This document shows, one piece after another, positions 1 through 8,072 of a stretch of DNA of 27,667 nucleotides; positions within the stretch are counted from its first letter, which is position 1; each line of letters opens with the position of its first letter. Made by a program: the position numbers and the translations under genes. The notes beneath the pieces are model-generated. The model was not told the origin of the DNA, did no database searches, and saw only the letters and a program-made list of their open reading frames with translations. Origin of the DNA: an uncultured Spirochaetales bacterium (lineage in GTDB: Bacteria > Spirochaetota > Spirochaetia > Sphaerochaetales > Sphaerochaetaceae); the NCBI GenBank assembly GCA_949292445.1, contig CASEZU010000094.1, positions 1 through 27,667 on the forward strand. The letters are read 5' to 3'.

Positions 1-2
1 TA

Positions 3-65
3 GCAGAATTCTCCGCCGTCGAAGGCGTAGGCTGTGCACTCTGGATACTGGCAGCGCTTGAGTGA
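3..65 (+). CDS. C-terminal end of an upstream gene, possibly an FGGY-type sugar kinase (partial)
   Basis: An open frame enters from the left edge and stops at TGA 63-65, giving about 20 residues that end in ALWILAALE. The Ser-Ala-Val...Gly-x-Ala-Leu-x-x-Leu-Ala-Ala-Leu pattern resembles the last helix of FGGY carbohydrate kinases such as gluconokinase. The stretch is too short to prove this. Its GC is like the coding parts of the window, whereas the DNA just after the stop turns AT-rich, which supports a real gene end here. Any other protein ending in a hydrophobic helix remains possible. Confidence 0.3.
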   Translation, partial: AEFSAVEGVGCALWILAALE

Positions 66-499
66 GAACATATCTGAATGTTCCGATAGAGAAGCTGTAT
101 TGTCAATGATGCGGAAAAAGCCTGAAATGATATGATAATATTTTCATTTGCTTTGCTTTATTCTTATCTCCATAGCATTCAGAGCTGAAAGCAGCATTGT
201 TTGCATCCAGTTTTCATATGATTTGAAATATTGATGATACAGCTGCAGCAGTATAACATGAATTTACAAAAAGAAATTTAACGATTGATTCATATATACT
301 ATATGTAAAACATATTAAAAAATAATTTTAGACCATTATTTATGTATAATTAACTGATGTGAGCAATACAAAAATAATTTATCAATGATAGCATTCTTCG
401 GATTATTCCGATGGGTTGGCTATCCGGGGGTTATTGGATGATAATCATAAGGATGATGAACGTTACAGAATGCTGCGTCCATCCGGCGGCGGGTCACTG
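66..499. other. AT-rich non-coding stretch upstream of rsgA
   Basis: No convincing gene is seen here. Most of the stretch is clearly richer in A+T than anything else in the window. It begins with a 6-bp inverted repeat (GAACAT 66-71, ATGTTC 78-83) directly after the preceding stop codon. This has no T-run and would be a weak terminator at best. A second perfect inverted repeat is CATATA 291-296 / TATATG 300-305. A TATAAT box lies at 345-350. No tRNA or known riboswitch was recognised by eye. Confidence 0.6.
345..350 (+). promoter_or_regulatory. possible -10 box (TATAAT) for rsgA-mutS2
   Basis: A perfect TATAAT lies in the AT-rich stretch upstream of rsgA, and a TG pair directly precedes it. 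No good -35 hexamer is seen at 16-18 nt spacing. In DNA this AT-rich a chance match is likely. If used, it gives a leader of about 140 nt to the ATG at 500. Confidence 0.3.
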
Positions 500-1405
500 A
501 TGCGCTTCCAGATTCGCAGGGCTATCAACAATATATATACGGCGTACTCCCTGGATGACGGCGTCACCTATACTGCAAGGATAAAGGGCAAGGTGATGAA
601 GAAGGATGAGGCGGAGTACAATCCTGTCGCTGTCGGCGACATAGCTGTCGGCGAGCCTTATTCGTCAGCAGAAGCCCTCATCGTCTCCGTCGAGGAGAGG
701 AAAAGCGCTTTCTGCAGGTGGAATGTGAAGAAGGAGATGAATCAGACCATTGCATCCAATCAGGACAGGACGGCCATTGTTGTCTCCTCGTCATCCCCTC
801 CGTTCAGGCCGCGGTTCCTTGACAGGGCCATTGCCTGCTCCCGCGGTGCTGAGGTGATCATCATTGCCAATAAGGCGGATCAGGGAGTTGATGATGCTCT
901 GGAACTCTACAGCCATCTAGGCTTTCCTGTAATCCCCGTCTCATCTGTCACCGGGGAGGGGCTGAAGGAACTCAGGGAAATGCTGAGGACCGGAATAACG
1001 GCATTCGTCGGTCAGAGCGGAGTCGGTAAATCGACGCTGATCAACACACTCCTCGATGCCGGGCAGCGCACCGGTGCCGTCTCTGAGAAATACAACAGAG
1101 GCCGGCATACGACGAACCATTCCCTCTATATAGAGAAGGATGGCATTGCCGTGATCGACACTCCCGGCGTAAGGGAGATTGAGGTGCCCTTTGAGGAGGC
1201 AGCGCTGGTGAAGGAGGCATTCCCGGAACTCAGCTCGGTTGTCTGTGAGTACTCCGGCTGTCTTCACAGGGGAGAGGATGGCTGCTCTGTGCCGGCACTG
1301 CTGGATTCAGGCGCTGTGTCTGAAGAACGCTATGAGAGCTATCTGCGCATCCTGCAGGCGCTGGAAGAGCGCAGGCCTGCTTATCTCAGGAACAGAAAGA
1401 AATGA
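500..1405 (+). CDS. rsgA: RsgA, small ribosomal subunit biogenesis GTPase
   Basis: The product is a circularly permuted GTPase that checks late maturation of the 30S subunit in the cytoplasm and leaves on GTP hydrolysis. The order is an N-terminal OB fold (INNIYTAYSLDDG, then NPVAVGD), the G4 motif NKAD, G1 GQSGVGKST at residues 171-179, G3 DTPG, and a C-terminal zinc knuckle with Cys/His residues in CEYSGCLHRGEDGC. The length of 301 aa is typical. The frame is open from a TTG at 416, but the first 28 residues of that longer form do not resemble the family, so ATG 500 is preferred. Neither start has a good ribosome binding site. The stop overlaps the mutS2 start (ATGA), so the two genes are probably co-transcribed. 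Confidence 0.93.
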   Translation: MRFQIRRAINNIYTAYSLDDGVTYTARIKGKVMKKDEAEYNPVAVGDIAVGEPYSSAEALIVSVEERKSAFCRWNVKKEMNQTIASNQDRTAIVVSSSSPPFRPRFLDRAIACSRGAEVIIIANKADQGVDDALELYSHLGFPVIPVSSVTGEGLKELREMLRTGITAFVGQSGVGKSTLINTLLDAGQRTGAVSEKYNRGRHTTNHSLYIEKDGIAVIDTPGVREIEVPFEEAALVKEAFPELSSVVCEYSGCLHRGEDGCSVPALLDSGAVSEERYESYLRILQALEERRPAYLRNRKK

Positions 1406-3684
1406 TTGCAGAGAGAACAGTAAAGGATACGGAACTGGACAAGGTCCTGGACATGATCCGCCGCAGCGCGCTTTCTCCTGAAGGCCGGGAGAGGATCACG
1501 CCTTCGCTTGTCACTTCCGACAGGGCGGTGATCGAGGAAAGGGCTGGAAGGATAGAGGAATACATGAATCTCCTGTCAGGGAAAGCGCCGGATCCGTTTC
1601 CTCCTGTGTCAGATATTTTCGAGTACGTGGAGAAGACCCATGCGGATCTTCCCGGTGAGAGTGTCTATAGAGCTGGTGAGTTTCTTCATTCCTATATCGG
1701 TATGCTTATATTCCTGGAGAATGAGGATGAGATTCATGATGAGGACAGGCAGCTCTCGGAGGAGATCCTCTCCTCACTCGATATGGAGGGCAATGTCCAT
1801 GAGGACCATCCGCGGCTGCTGCCGCTCATAAGAAAGCGCGATGAGATTAGGGCTGAGCGTGTCCGTTTCTCCTCCAGATACATTGCTGATCACCGGTCAC
1901 TTGTCCAGCAGAGTGAGGCGATGTTCCGCAATGAACGTGTCGTAATTCCGATCAGAAGCGATCAGAAGAGGGACAGCGGCTGCTATATCTCAGGAGCCTC
2001 GGCCTCCGGGAACACGCTTTTTGCAGAACCGCAGGAGCTGATGGCCCTGAACAATGAGGCCGTGATAGCCGAGGAGCGCATCAGGGCCGAGAAGGCCAGG
2101 ATACTTCATGATCTTTCGGACAAGGTCCGCCATCTTGTGCCTGTGCTCCGCGACATGCTCGAGGCTGTGGTGGATTTTGATTTCCATTACTCGTTCGCGC
2201 TCTGGGCAAGGCGCGTGAAGGCTGCTCATCCGCGGGAAGGCAGGACGCTTTCGCTGATTGCGGCGCGCCATCCGCTCCTCGGTGAGAATGCTGTGCCGAT
2301 CACCATCAAGCTCCCTGCCGATGTGAAGGCGCTTGTGCTTTCAGGCGCGAATGCGGGAGGCAAGACGGTGACGATGAAGACGATCGCGCTGCTTTCGCTG
2401 CTGAATCAGATATCCGGCTACATACCGGCCGACGCCCATTCGGTGATGCCTCTCTACTCCTCTGTCTTCACAGATATCGGGGACGGGCAGTCTATCCTGG
2501 ATTCTGCCTCCACGTTCTCTTCGCATATGAAGAACATCGCCTCAATCTGCCGCAGCATCGACAGCGATTCTCTCGTGATCCTCGATGAGCTGGGGTCGGG
2601 GACCGATCCGGAGGAAGGCGCTGCATTGTCGCGCTCGATGCTCAGCTATTTTTCCAGACATGCCGCCCTGACCTGCATAACATCCCATTACTCGCAGGTG
2701 AAGAGCTATGCCTACTCAGAAGACGGCATGATGAATGCCTCGATGGAATTCGATGAGAAGTCCGGCATGCCGACATACAGGGTGCTTGAGGGAATACCGG
2801 GAGACAGCCATGCCATAGCCACAGCTGTCAGGATGAGGATCCCCAGGGAGATAACCGATGCCGCTGCACTGGAACTCAGGGGAGGGGATGCCACCGCGGG
2901 CAGGATCATCAAGGCGCTTATTTCCAAGGAAAGGGCACTGGACAGGAAGATCACTGAAATAGGTATCCTCAAGAAGAAGGAGGAGCGTGCCGCAGCGGAG
3001 TATGAGAAGCGGGAGAAAGAACTCGAGAGAAAAGAGAACGAGCTGCGGAAGGAAGGGGTTCGGGAGATAAACCAGTACCTCCGCCAGACGCGCAGGGAGC
3101 TTGAACGCCTTGTCATGGATGTTAGGACAGGCAATCTCACTCCTGAGAAGACGAAGGGGGTGAAGAGCTACATCAAATCCGTCGAGGATGAGAAGAAGAG
3201 GGAGGAGAGCCTCGTCAGGGAAGAGGAGGAGAGCATCGCCGATGATGCTGTCCTCAATCCGGGCGATGAGGTCCTCTGCGGAAGCGCGGCAACAAGAGGA
3301 AAGGTCCTTGCCGTCAAGGGCAGCTCCGTCACTGTCTCTCTCGAGAACGGGCTGAGAATGGATGTCAGGAGAAGCATGATCCGCCTCGCCCCCAGGGATG
3401 AGAAGAAAGCCAGTGTGGAGTATGGGGTATCTTCGAAGAAGGCGGATTATACGATCGATGTCAGGGGACTTACGCTCGAGGAAGCCACGCGAAGGGTTGA
3501 GGACCAGCTGGAGGCTGCGATCCTCTCATCCCTTCCTTCCTTCTCGATAATCCACGGATACGGAGACGGGATCCTCTCGCGCGGCATCCATGAATACCTG
3601 AAGAAGAGAAGGGAAGTGAAGGACTACCGTTTCGCCCGTCCCGAGGACGGGGGAATGGGCAAGACTTACGTTGAGCTTTTCTGA
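1402..3684 (+). CDS. mutS2: MutS2 ATPase with C-terminal Smr domain
   Basis: This is a 760-aa MutS2-family protein. Such proteins lack the mismatch-recognition domain of MutS. In Bacillus subtilis MutS2 acts on collided ribosomes; other members have been linked to suppression of recombination. Seen here are the core and lever region, Walker A GANAGGKT at residues 315-322, Walker B with Asp395-Glu396 followed by GSGTDPEEGAAL, a long charged coiled-coil clamp at about 510-610, and an Smr nuclease domain with DVRG (686-689) and HGYG (718-721). The Smr Leu that often precedes xLRG is a Val here. The ATG overlaps the rsgA stop by 4 nt. The 3' end overlaps the convergent EamA gene by 19 nt. Confidence 0.93.
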   Translation: MIAERTVKDTELDKVLDMIRRSALSPEGRERITPSLVTSDRAVIEERAGRIEEYMNLLSGKAPDPFPPVSDIFEYVEKTHADLPGESVYRAGEFLHSYIGMLIFLENEDEIHDEDRQLSEEILSSLDMEGNVHEDHPRLLPLIRKRDEIRAERVRFSSRYIADHRSLVQQSEAMFRNERVVIPIRSDQKRDSGCYISGASASGNTLFAEPQELMALNNEAVIAEERIRAEKARILHDLSDKVRHLVPVLRDMLEAVVDFDFHYSFALWARRVKAAHPREGRTLSLIAARHPLLGENAVPITIKLPADVKALVLSGANAGGKTVTMKTIALLSLLNQISGYIPADAHSVMPLYSSVFTDIGDGQSILDSASTFSSHMKNIASICRSIDSDSLVILDELGSGTDPEEGAALSRSMLSYFSRHAALTCITSHYSQVKSYAYSEDGMMNASMEFDEKSGMPTYRVLEGIPGDSHAIATAVRMRIPREITDAAALELRGGDATAGRIIKALISKERALDRKITEIGILKKKEERAAAEYEKREKELERKENELRKEGVREINQYLRQTRRELERLVMDVRTGNLTPEKTKGVKSYIKSVEDEKKREESLVREEEESIADDAVLNPGDEVLCGSAATRGKVLAVKGSSVTVSLENGLRMDVRRSMIRLAPRDEKKASVEYGVSSKKADYTIDVRGLTLEEATRRVEDQLEAAILSSLPSFSIIHGYGDGILSRGIHEYLKKRREVKDYRFARPEDGGMGKTYVELF

Positions 3685-4550
3685 GGCTCTATCTCCGCGA
3701 TGAGAACCGCTGCGAATACAAGTGCGCAGCCTATGAGTTCCTTTGCGGAGAGCCTCTCTGAGAGTATGAGCGCTCCGCCGATTGCTGCCCAGACGCTTTC
3801 AAGGGAAAGGGCGAACACGGCACGGCTGGGGCGCACGTATTTCTGTCCGACAACCTGAAGCGTGTATGCGATACCGCAGGAGAACGCGCCTGCATAGAGG
3901 ATCGGAAGCCAGGCATCGAGTATCGCCCCGGCTTCCGGCTTCTCGAAGATCATTCCGGCCGAACAGAGTATTCCCGCTGTGAGGAACTGGAAGAATGAGA
4001 GCACGATTCCGTCTGTGTCCTTTCCCGTGATGTCGATGACCATGATGTGCAGGGCGAAGAGGAAGGAGCAGATAATAAGGTAGATGTCTCCCTTCGATAT
4101 TGAGAAGCCTTCTCCAATTGAGAGCAGGTACATTCCTGCTAATGCCATCACGGCGCTGAGCCAGATCGCCTTCCTGATCTTCTGTCCTGTAAGAAGTGAC
4201 AGGAACGGCACAAGCACGATGTAGAGGCTGGTGATGAATCCTCCCTTTCCTGCTCCCGAAAGCGAAACGCCGATCTGCTGGGTGACAGCTGCTGTTCCGA
4301 GACAGAGCCCGCAGAGGATTCCGCCCTTTACCGCTTTCTTCCAGTATGTTCCGTCTCCGCGGTGTTTTCTCAGCACCGGGATGGCGAAAGGCACGAGGAC
4401 GAGCGCTCCGATGAGCATCCTTATGCCGTTGAACGTGAATGGTCCCACGCTCTCCGATGATACGGACTGGGCTACAAATGCAAATCCCCATATGAGTGAT
4501 GTCAGGAGCAACAAGAGCAATGCTTTCTGTTCTTTCATAATAACCGGCAT
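3666..4550 (-). CDS. EamA/DMT-superfamily permease
   Basis: A 294-aa, strongly hydrophobic protein with about ten predicted membrane helices arranged as two EamA repeats. The first repeat opens with ALLLLLLTSLIWGFAFVAQS, a typical DMT start, and the second begins near GDIYLIICSFLFALHIMVID. Family members export or import small metabolites, amino acids or nucleotide precursors, and the substrate cannot be read from the sequence. The start ATG at 4550 follows a weak GAGAG. The gene lies 68 nt downstream of the response regulator on the same strand and could be read through from it, but no functional link is evident. Its stop lies inside the end of mutS2. Confidence 0.88.
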   Translation of the reverse strand: MPVIMKEQKALLLLLLTSLIWGFAFVAQSVSSESVGPFTFNGIRMLIGALVLVPFAIPVLRKHRGDGTYWKKAVKGGILCGLCLGTAAVTQQIGVSLSGAGKGGFITSLYIVLVPFLSLLTGQKIRKAIWLSAVMALAGMYLLSIGEGFSISKGDIYLIICSFLFALHIMVIDITGKDTDGIVLSFFQFLTAGILCSAGMIFEKPEAGAILDAWLPILYAGAFSCGIAYTLQVVGQKYVRPSRAVFALSLESVWAAIGGALILSERLSAKELIGCALVFAAVLIAEIEPQKSST

Positions 4551-4618
4551 TCTACTCTCAAATGCGCTGTATGTTGAGATGAGAAAGCGGTTCTTCCCGT
4601 ATTTTCTGCAGCTGGAAT

Positions 4619-5341
4619 TCAGCTCTTTGTCCTTGCTTTTCTGTATTCCTTCGGATTCATGTGCATTTCTCTTGTGAATACCCTGCTGAAATATTTTTCA
4701 TCATCGTATCCTACATGTTTCGCTATGTCGCAGATCCGCAGGTCAGTATTGATGAGAAGGCTTGCCGCATGCCTTATCCTCGCTTCTGCAAGGCTGTCTA
4801 TGATTCCGATGCCGAACTTCTGCTTGAACCGCCGGGAGAGATAGGAGGGATTGAAGCCGAACCTTTCCGCCAGGCCGATGAGGGTTATGTTTTCCTGATG
4901 ATGTTCTTCTATGTAATCTTTCAGGAGAAGGAAATTCTCATCCTCATATTCCCTGAGTTCCTCCTTTTCCGGATCAAGCTGGGAAACAGCTTTCTCAAGA
5001 AGGGAATTCAGCTGTTCAGGATCTATCGGCTTCAGGAGGTAATCCATGGCACCATTCCTGTATGATTCCCTTGCGTAGTCAAAATTCTGGTATCCGCTTA
5101 TGACGATTATCCTGATATCCGGAAAATCCTTTCTGAGGACACGCATCAGGTCTATCCCGTCAGTTCCTGGCATTGAGATGTCCGTGAGGACTATATCAAT
5201 ATGCTGGGATCTTATTATCTTCAGAGCCTCACTGCCGTCAGCGGCCTCATATACTTCCTTTATTCCGAGTTTCGCAGCATCGGCGAGGTACTTGATTGAA
5301 AGTCTTATTGCTTCCTCATCATCGGCAATCAGCATCTTCAT
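4619..5341 (-). CDS. YesN-like response regulator, receiver plus AraC-type HTH
   Basis: A 240-aa two-domain regulator. The receiver (about 1-120) has the acidic pair Asp7-Asp8, phosphoacceptor Asp54 in VLTDISMPG, Ser82 and Lys104 in LLKPID. The C-terminal about 100 residues form an AraC-family double helix-turn-helix, seen in FGFNPSYLSRRFKQKFG and the closing signature GYDDEKYFSRVFTREMHMNPKEYR. The start overlaps the sensor-kinase stop by 4 nt, so kinase and regulator are translationally coupled partners. AraC-type regulators of this class usually control an adjacent sugar ABC transporter, and the divergent transporter operon is the obvious target here; this target is inferred. Confidence 0.93.
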   Translation of the reverse strand: MKMLIADDEEAIRLSIKYLADAAKLGIKEVYEAADGSEALKIIRSQHIDIVLTDISMPGTDGIDLMRVLRKDFPDIRIIVISGYQNFDYARESYRNGAMDYLLKPIDPEQLNSLLEKAVSQLDPEKEELREYEDENFLLLKDYIEEHHQENITLIGLAERFGFNPSYLSRRFKQKFGIGIIDSLAEARIRHAASLLINTDLRICDIAKHVGYDDEKYFSRVFTREMHMNPKEYRKARTKS

Positions 5342-7071
5342 TCCGCAGTCTCCCTGATTTCTATCCTCACCGTGAATCCGGTTTCCAGGCCGGAATCTAT
5401 CTCTATGCTGCTTCTGTCCCCGTAGACGATGAAAAGCCGCCTTGAGAGATTGATCAGTCCGATATGCCTCGATTCCTCTTCACTCTCCCTTGCCTTGATG
5501 ATCATCTCCTGCAGCTCCCTGAGTTCGGATTCCGCAAGGCCCCTGCCATCGTTGGAACACTCGAGCCTCAATGTACCATGGTCCAGAGCTGTCGTTATGC
5601 GTATGCAGATTGTTCTTCCATCAGTATTCTGCCCATGCTTGAATACGTTCTCCACAAGCGGCTGCAGAAGCAGTTTCGGGATCATTATACTCATGGTCTC
5701 ATCTTCTGCGGATATTGAATATGTGAATTTGTCCTTGAACCGCATTGTCTGCAGATTCAGGTAGTTGACGGCATATTTGAGATCATCACTGAGCGGCACC
5801 ATCAGGCTCTGGAAATCCATCGTGTAGCGCATCATCTCACCGAACTGCATCACCGAGTAGTACAGTTCCCTGTTTCCTTTCTTGAGTGCTTCCGCCCCTA
5901 TGTTCTGCAGCGCGTTGTTTATGAAGTGAGGATCCATCTGGGCCTGCAGAGCTTTCAGCTGGTAGTTCTTGTTTGATATTTCCAGCTTATAGCCGCTGAT
6001 TATCAGGTTGTTGATCGAGTCAATCATCTCATTGAACTGCCTCGCGAGTCCTGTGAACTCCGTGTTGTCGCGGATGTCCATTTTCACATCCAGGTTCCCC
6101 TCCGAGATTTTCTTCAGCTGATTCTCTATGTATCCGAAAGGCATTGTATAGCCTGACAGGATGCGGGCCAGTATCAGCATCGCGATGAATGATATCGCAA
6201 CTCCTATCCCCAGATTGCTTCTGGCAATGCCTCTGGCGGTGGCTGTCACAGCCTCTTCGGGAATTGCCTGTATCAGCCTGTATTCCCTGACAAATCCATT
6301 CGGCATGACATCTGCTGATAGGGCAATGTACTTTTTAGGAAGGAGGGAAGAGCTGTCATCCGCTGCCGCAGGATCCAGCAGGGTCCTGATCACAGCTGCA
6401 TCTCCTGATGAGTAAAGGATATCCCCGTTATTGGCAACAAATGCAAGTATCTCATATTCAGAAAGGGCGGAGGCCAGGCTCCTGAAATAATCAAGATTCA
6501 TGTCTATATCGATCTGCCCAAGGTATCTGTTTCCAGGAAAGTCATAAATCGATCGAGACATTGTGATGACGCTTTCATCTTTCTGCATGTTGACTGGAAA
6601 GCCATAGTCCGGCGTTGTCTGTCCGTCTATCGTGACCTTGTTGTAAGGGATGGGGTTTTCCGGAACTCCGGTGTCAGCCATTGCCTGTGCTGTTGAGCTG
6701 CCGCGAACCACATACTCCATTCCAAGCACATGGGAATAGAGGTGTACCTGCGTGATATACGGGCTTGAATTCAGAACGGTGAAGAGCTCTCTGCGTATCT
6801 GTTCTGAACTGCCATATCTGCCCTGGGTTCCTCTGAGTATTTCCATCAGATTATCGTTCCTGTAGAACGCGAGGGATGACTGCAGTATCTGGTTGAGATG
6901 AAATTCGATGCTGTAGGCCTCAAGACCGAGTATGGTTGTGTTGTACCGGATGTATTCATCCATATTCTGATCAATTGTCAGGTAATACCCGGAAAGCAGG
7001 ATGACTGCCATCGCAATTGACAAGGCAAGAAGGAATACGGTGATTGTCTTGCTGCGGAGTGTGAATCTCAT
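5338..7071 (-). CDS. YesM-like sensor histidine kinase
   Basis: A 577-aa membrane kinase. The order is a short cytoplasmic start, TM1 at about 9-29, an extracytoplasmic sensor of about 250 residues (probably dCache-like), TM2 at about 286-306, HAMP, a His_kinase domain with phosphoacceptor His382 in QMDPHFINN, and a C-terminal ATPase domain with the N-box QPLVENVFKHG and the NDGRGL glycine box. The usual PHFLYNTL is PHFINNAL here. The frame is open up to 7158, but ATG 7071 (MRFTLRSK) gives a normal N-terminus and leaves room for the divergent promoter region. No Shine-Dalgarno is present; instead a TATCAT box lies 6 nt before this ATG. The extracytoplasmic domain presumably detects the sugar or sugar-loaded binding protein. 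Confidence 0.92.
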   Translation of the reverse strand: MRFTLRSKTITVFLLALSIAMAVILLSGYYLTIDQNMDEYIRYNTTILGLEAYSIEFHLNQILQSSLAFYRNDNLMEILRGTQGRYGSSEQIRRELFTVLNSSPYITQVHLYSHVLGMEYVVRGSSTAQAMADTGVPENPIPYNKVTIDGQTTPDYGFPVNMQKDESVITMSRSIYDFPGNRYLGQIDIDMNLDYFRSLASALSEYEILAFVANNGDILYSSGDAAVIRTLLDPAAADDSSSLLPKKYIALSADVMPNGFVREYRLIQAIPEEAVTATARGIARSNLGIGVAISFIAMLILARILSGYTMPFGYIENQLKKISEGNLDVKMDIRDNTEFTGLARQFNEMIDSINNLIISGYKLEISNKNYQLKALQAQMDPHFINNALQNIGAEALKKGNRELYYSVMQFGEMMRYTMDFQSLMVPLSDDLKYAVNYLNLQTMRFKDKFTYSISAEDETMSIMIPKLLLQPLVENVFKHGQNTDGRTICIRITTALDHGTLRLECSNDGRGLAESELRELQEMIIKARESEEESRHIGLINLSRRLFIVYGDRSSIEIDSGLETGFTVRIEIRETAE

Positions 7072-7077
7072 GGGAAA

Positions 7078-7106
7078 ATGATAAATCCGGATGTAAAAAT
7101 TATCCA
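7078..7106 (-). promoter_or_regulatory. probable promoter of the sensor kinase-regulator operon
   Basis: On the minus strand a -35 TGGATA (7106-7101, 4/6) and a -10 TATCAT (7083-7078, 5/6) are 17 nt apart. The -10 box ends 6 nt before the ATG at 7071, so the transcript would begin at or next to the start codon. Confidence 0.45.
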
Positions 7107-7122
7107 CTTTTCCGGTAAAAAT
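7094..7122. repeat. direct repeat TAAAAAT, candidate regulator site
   Basis: Two TAAAAAT copies start 22 nt apart (7094-7100 and 7116-7122), and each has a TCCGG shortly upstream (7086-7090, 7111-7115). They sit between the divergent kinase and transporter genes. AraC-type regulators often bind direct repeats about two helical turns apart, so this could be the YesN-like operator. The motif is simple and may be chance. Confidence 0.25.
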
Positions 7123-7175
7123 CCTGAGTTCATTTTCACCCTTGTCCTCTTTTAGCATCGAAGCGGAGGTGAAGG

Positions 7176-8072
7176 ATGAGACAGGCAGGTGGCGGCGTAT
7201 ACCGGAGAAGCCTGAGAGGGGAGGCTGCTTTCATGCTTCCGATGCTTCTCTGTTTCATTCCGGTGGTTATCATTCCTTTCTTCTACGCCGTTTATCTCGG
7301 CTCGATGCGCTGGAATGGTATTTCCCATGAGAAGGAATTCATCGGTCTTGTGAATTATATCACCATATTCACCTCCGACCCCCAGTTCTGGTCGTCCGTG
7401 TGGTTCTCTTTCCGCCAGACTATCGCGATAACAGTCATCTCGAATATCCTGGGGCTTTCCTTTGCTCTGCTGGTCTCATCGCTGCCGAGGCGCCTCCAGG
7501 GCCTTCCCCGCACATTGCTCCTGCTGCCGAACATCATGGGAGGCGTCATCATGGGGTTCATCTGGCGCTTCATATTCCAGAAGGTATTCATCGCAATTGC
7601 GGAAATACCGGGTTTCGGATTCCTCGGACAGAGCTGGCTCGGTGAACCGGGGCCCGCATTCTGGGCAGTGGTCATAGTCTCTGCATGGCAGTACTCAGGG
7701 TACACGATGATCATTTACATTGCAGGGCTTACCGGAATAGACAGTGACATAAAGGAAGCAGCGAGGCTTGACGGCCCGTCTCCGCTGAAGGAGTTTTTCA
7801 GCATAACGCTGCCGCTGATCATGCCATCTGTCACAGTCTGCCTTTTCTGGGTGATGGTGAAGACCTTCACGATGTATGATCTTGTCTCGTCTCTCACTGT
7901 CGGAGGGCCCTACGGCACAACGACGACGGTCTCCATGAACCTCTATGAAGAGGCGTTTTCCCGGAACAACTATGGCCTGGGTTCTGCAAAGGCGATCGTG
8001 TTCTTCGTCTTCATACTCTGCATTTCACTTCTGCAGGTGCATTTCACGAGGTCGAAGGAGGTGGAGGCATGA
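7176..8072 (+). CDS. sugar ABC transporter permease (MalF/UgpA type)
   Basis: A 298-aa integral membrane subunit of a carbohydrate uptake ABC transporter, with about six helices. The cytoplasmic coupling loop is conserved: EAARLDG with Glu194-Ala195-Ala196, followed by FFSITLPLIMPS. The start ATG follows a strong GGAGGTGA. It is the first gene of a four-gene operon and its stop overlaps the next permease (ATGA). Family knowledge says it forms a heterodimer with the second permease. No ATPase gene is in the operon, so a shared MsmX/UgpC-type ATPase encoded elsewhere is inferred. Confidence 0.93.
   Translation: MRQAGGGVYRRSLRGEAAFMLPMLLCFIPVVIIPFFYAVYLGSMRWNGISHEKEFIGLVNYITIFTSDPQFWSSVWFSFRQTIAITVISNILGLSFALLVSSLPRRLQGLPRTLLLLPNIMGGVIMGFIWRFIFQKVFIAIAEIPGFGFLGQSWLGEPGPAFWAVVIVSAWQYSGYTMIIYIAGLTGIDSDIKEAARLDGPSPLKEFFSITLPLIMPSVTVCLFWVMVKTFTMYDLVSSLTVGGPYGTTTTVSMNLYEEAFSRNNYGLGSAKAIVFFVFILCISLLQVHFTRSKEVEA

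Noticed and set aside
3799..4491. 230-codon minus-strand frame overlapping the EamA permease in another frame
   Set aside because: The product is rich in Arg, His and Pro without domain pattern; the EamA frame has a coherent membrane protein.
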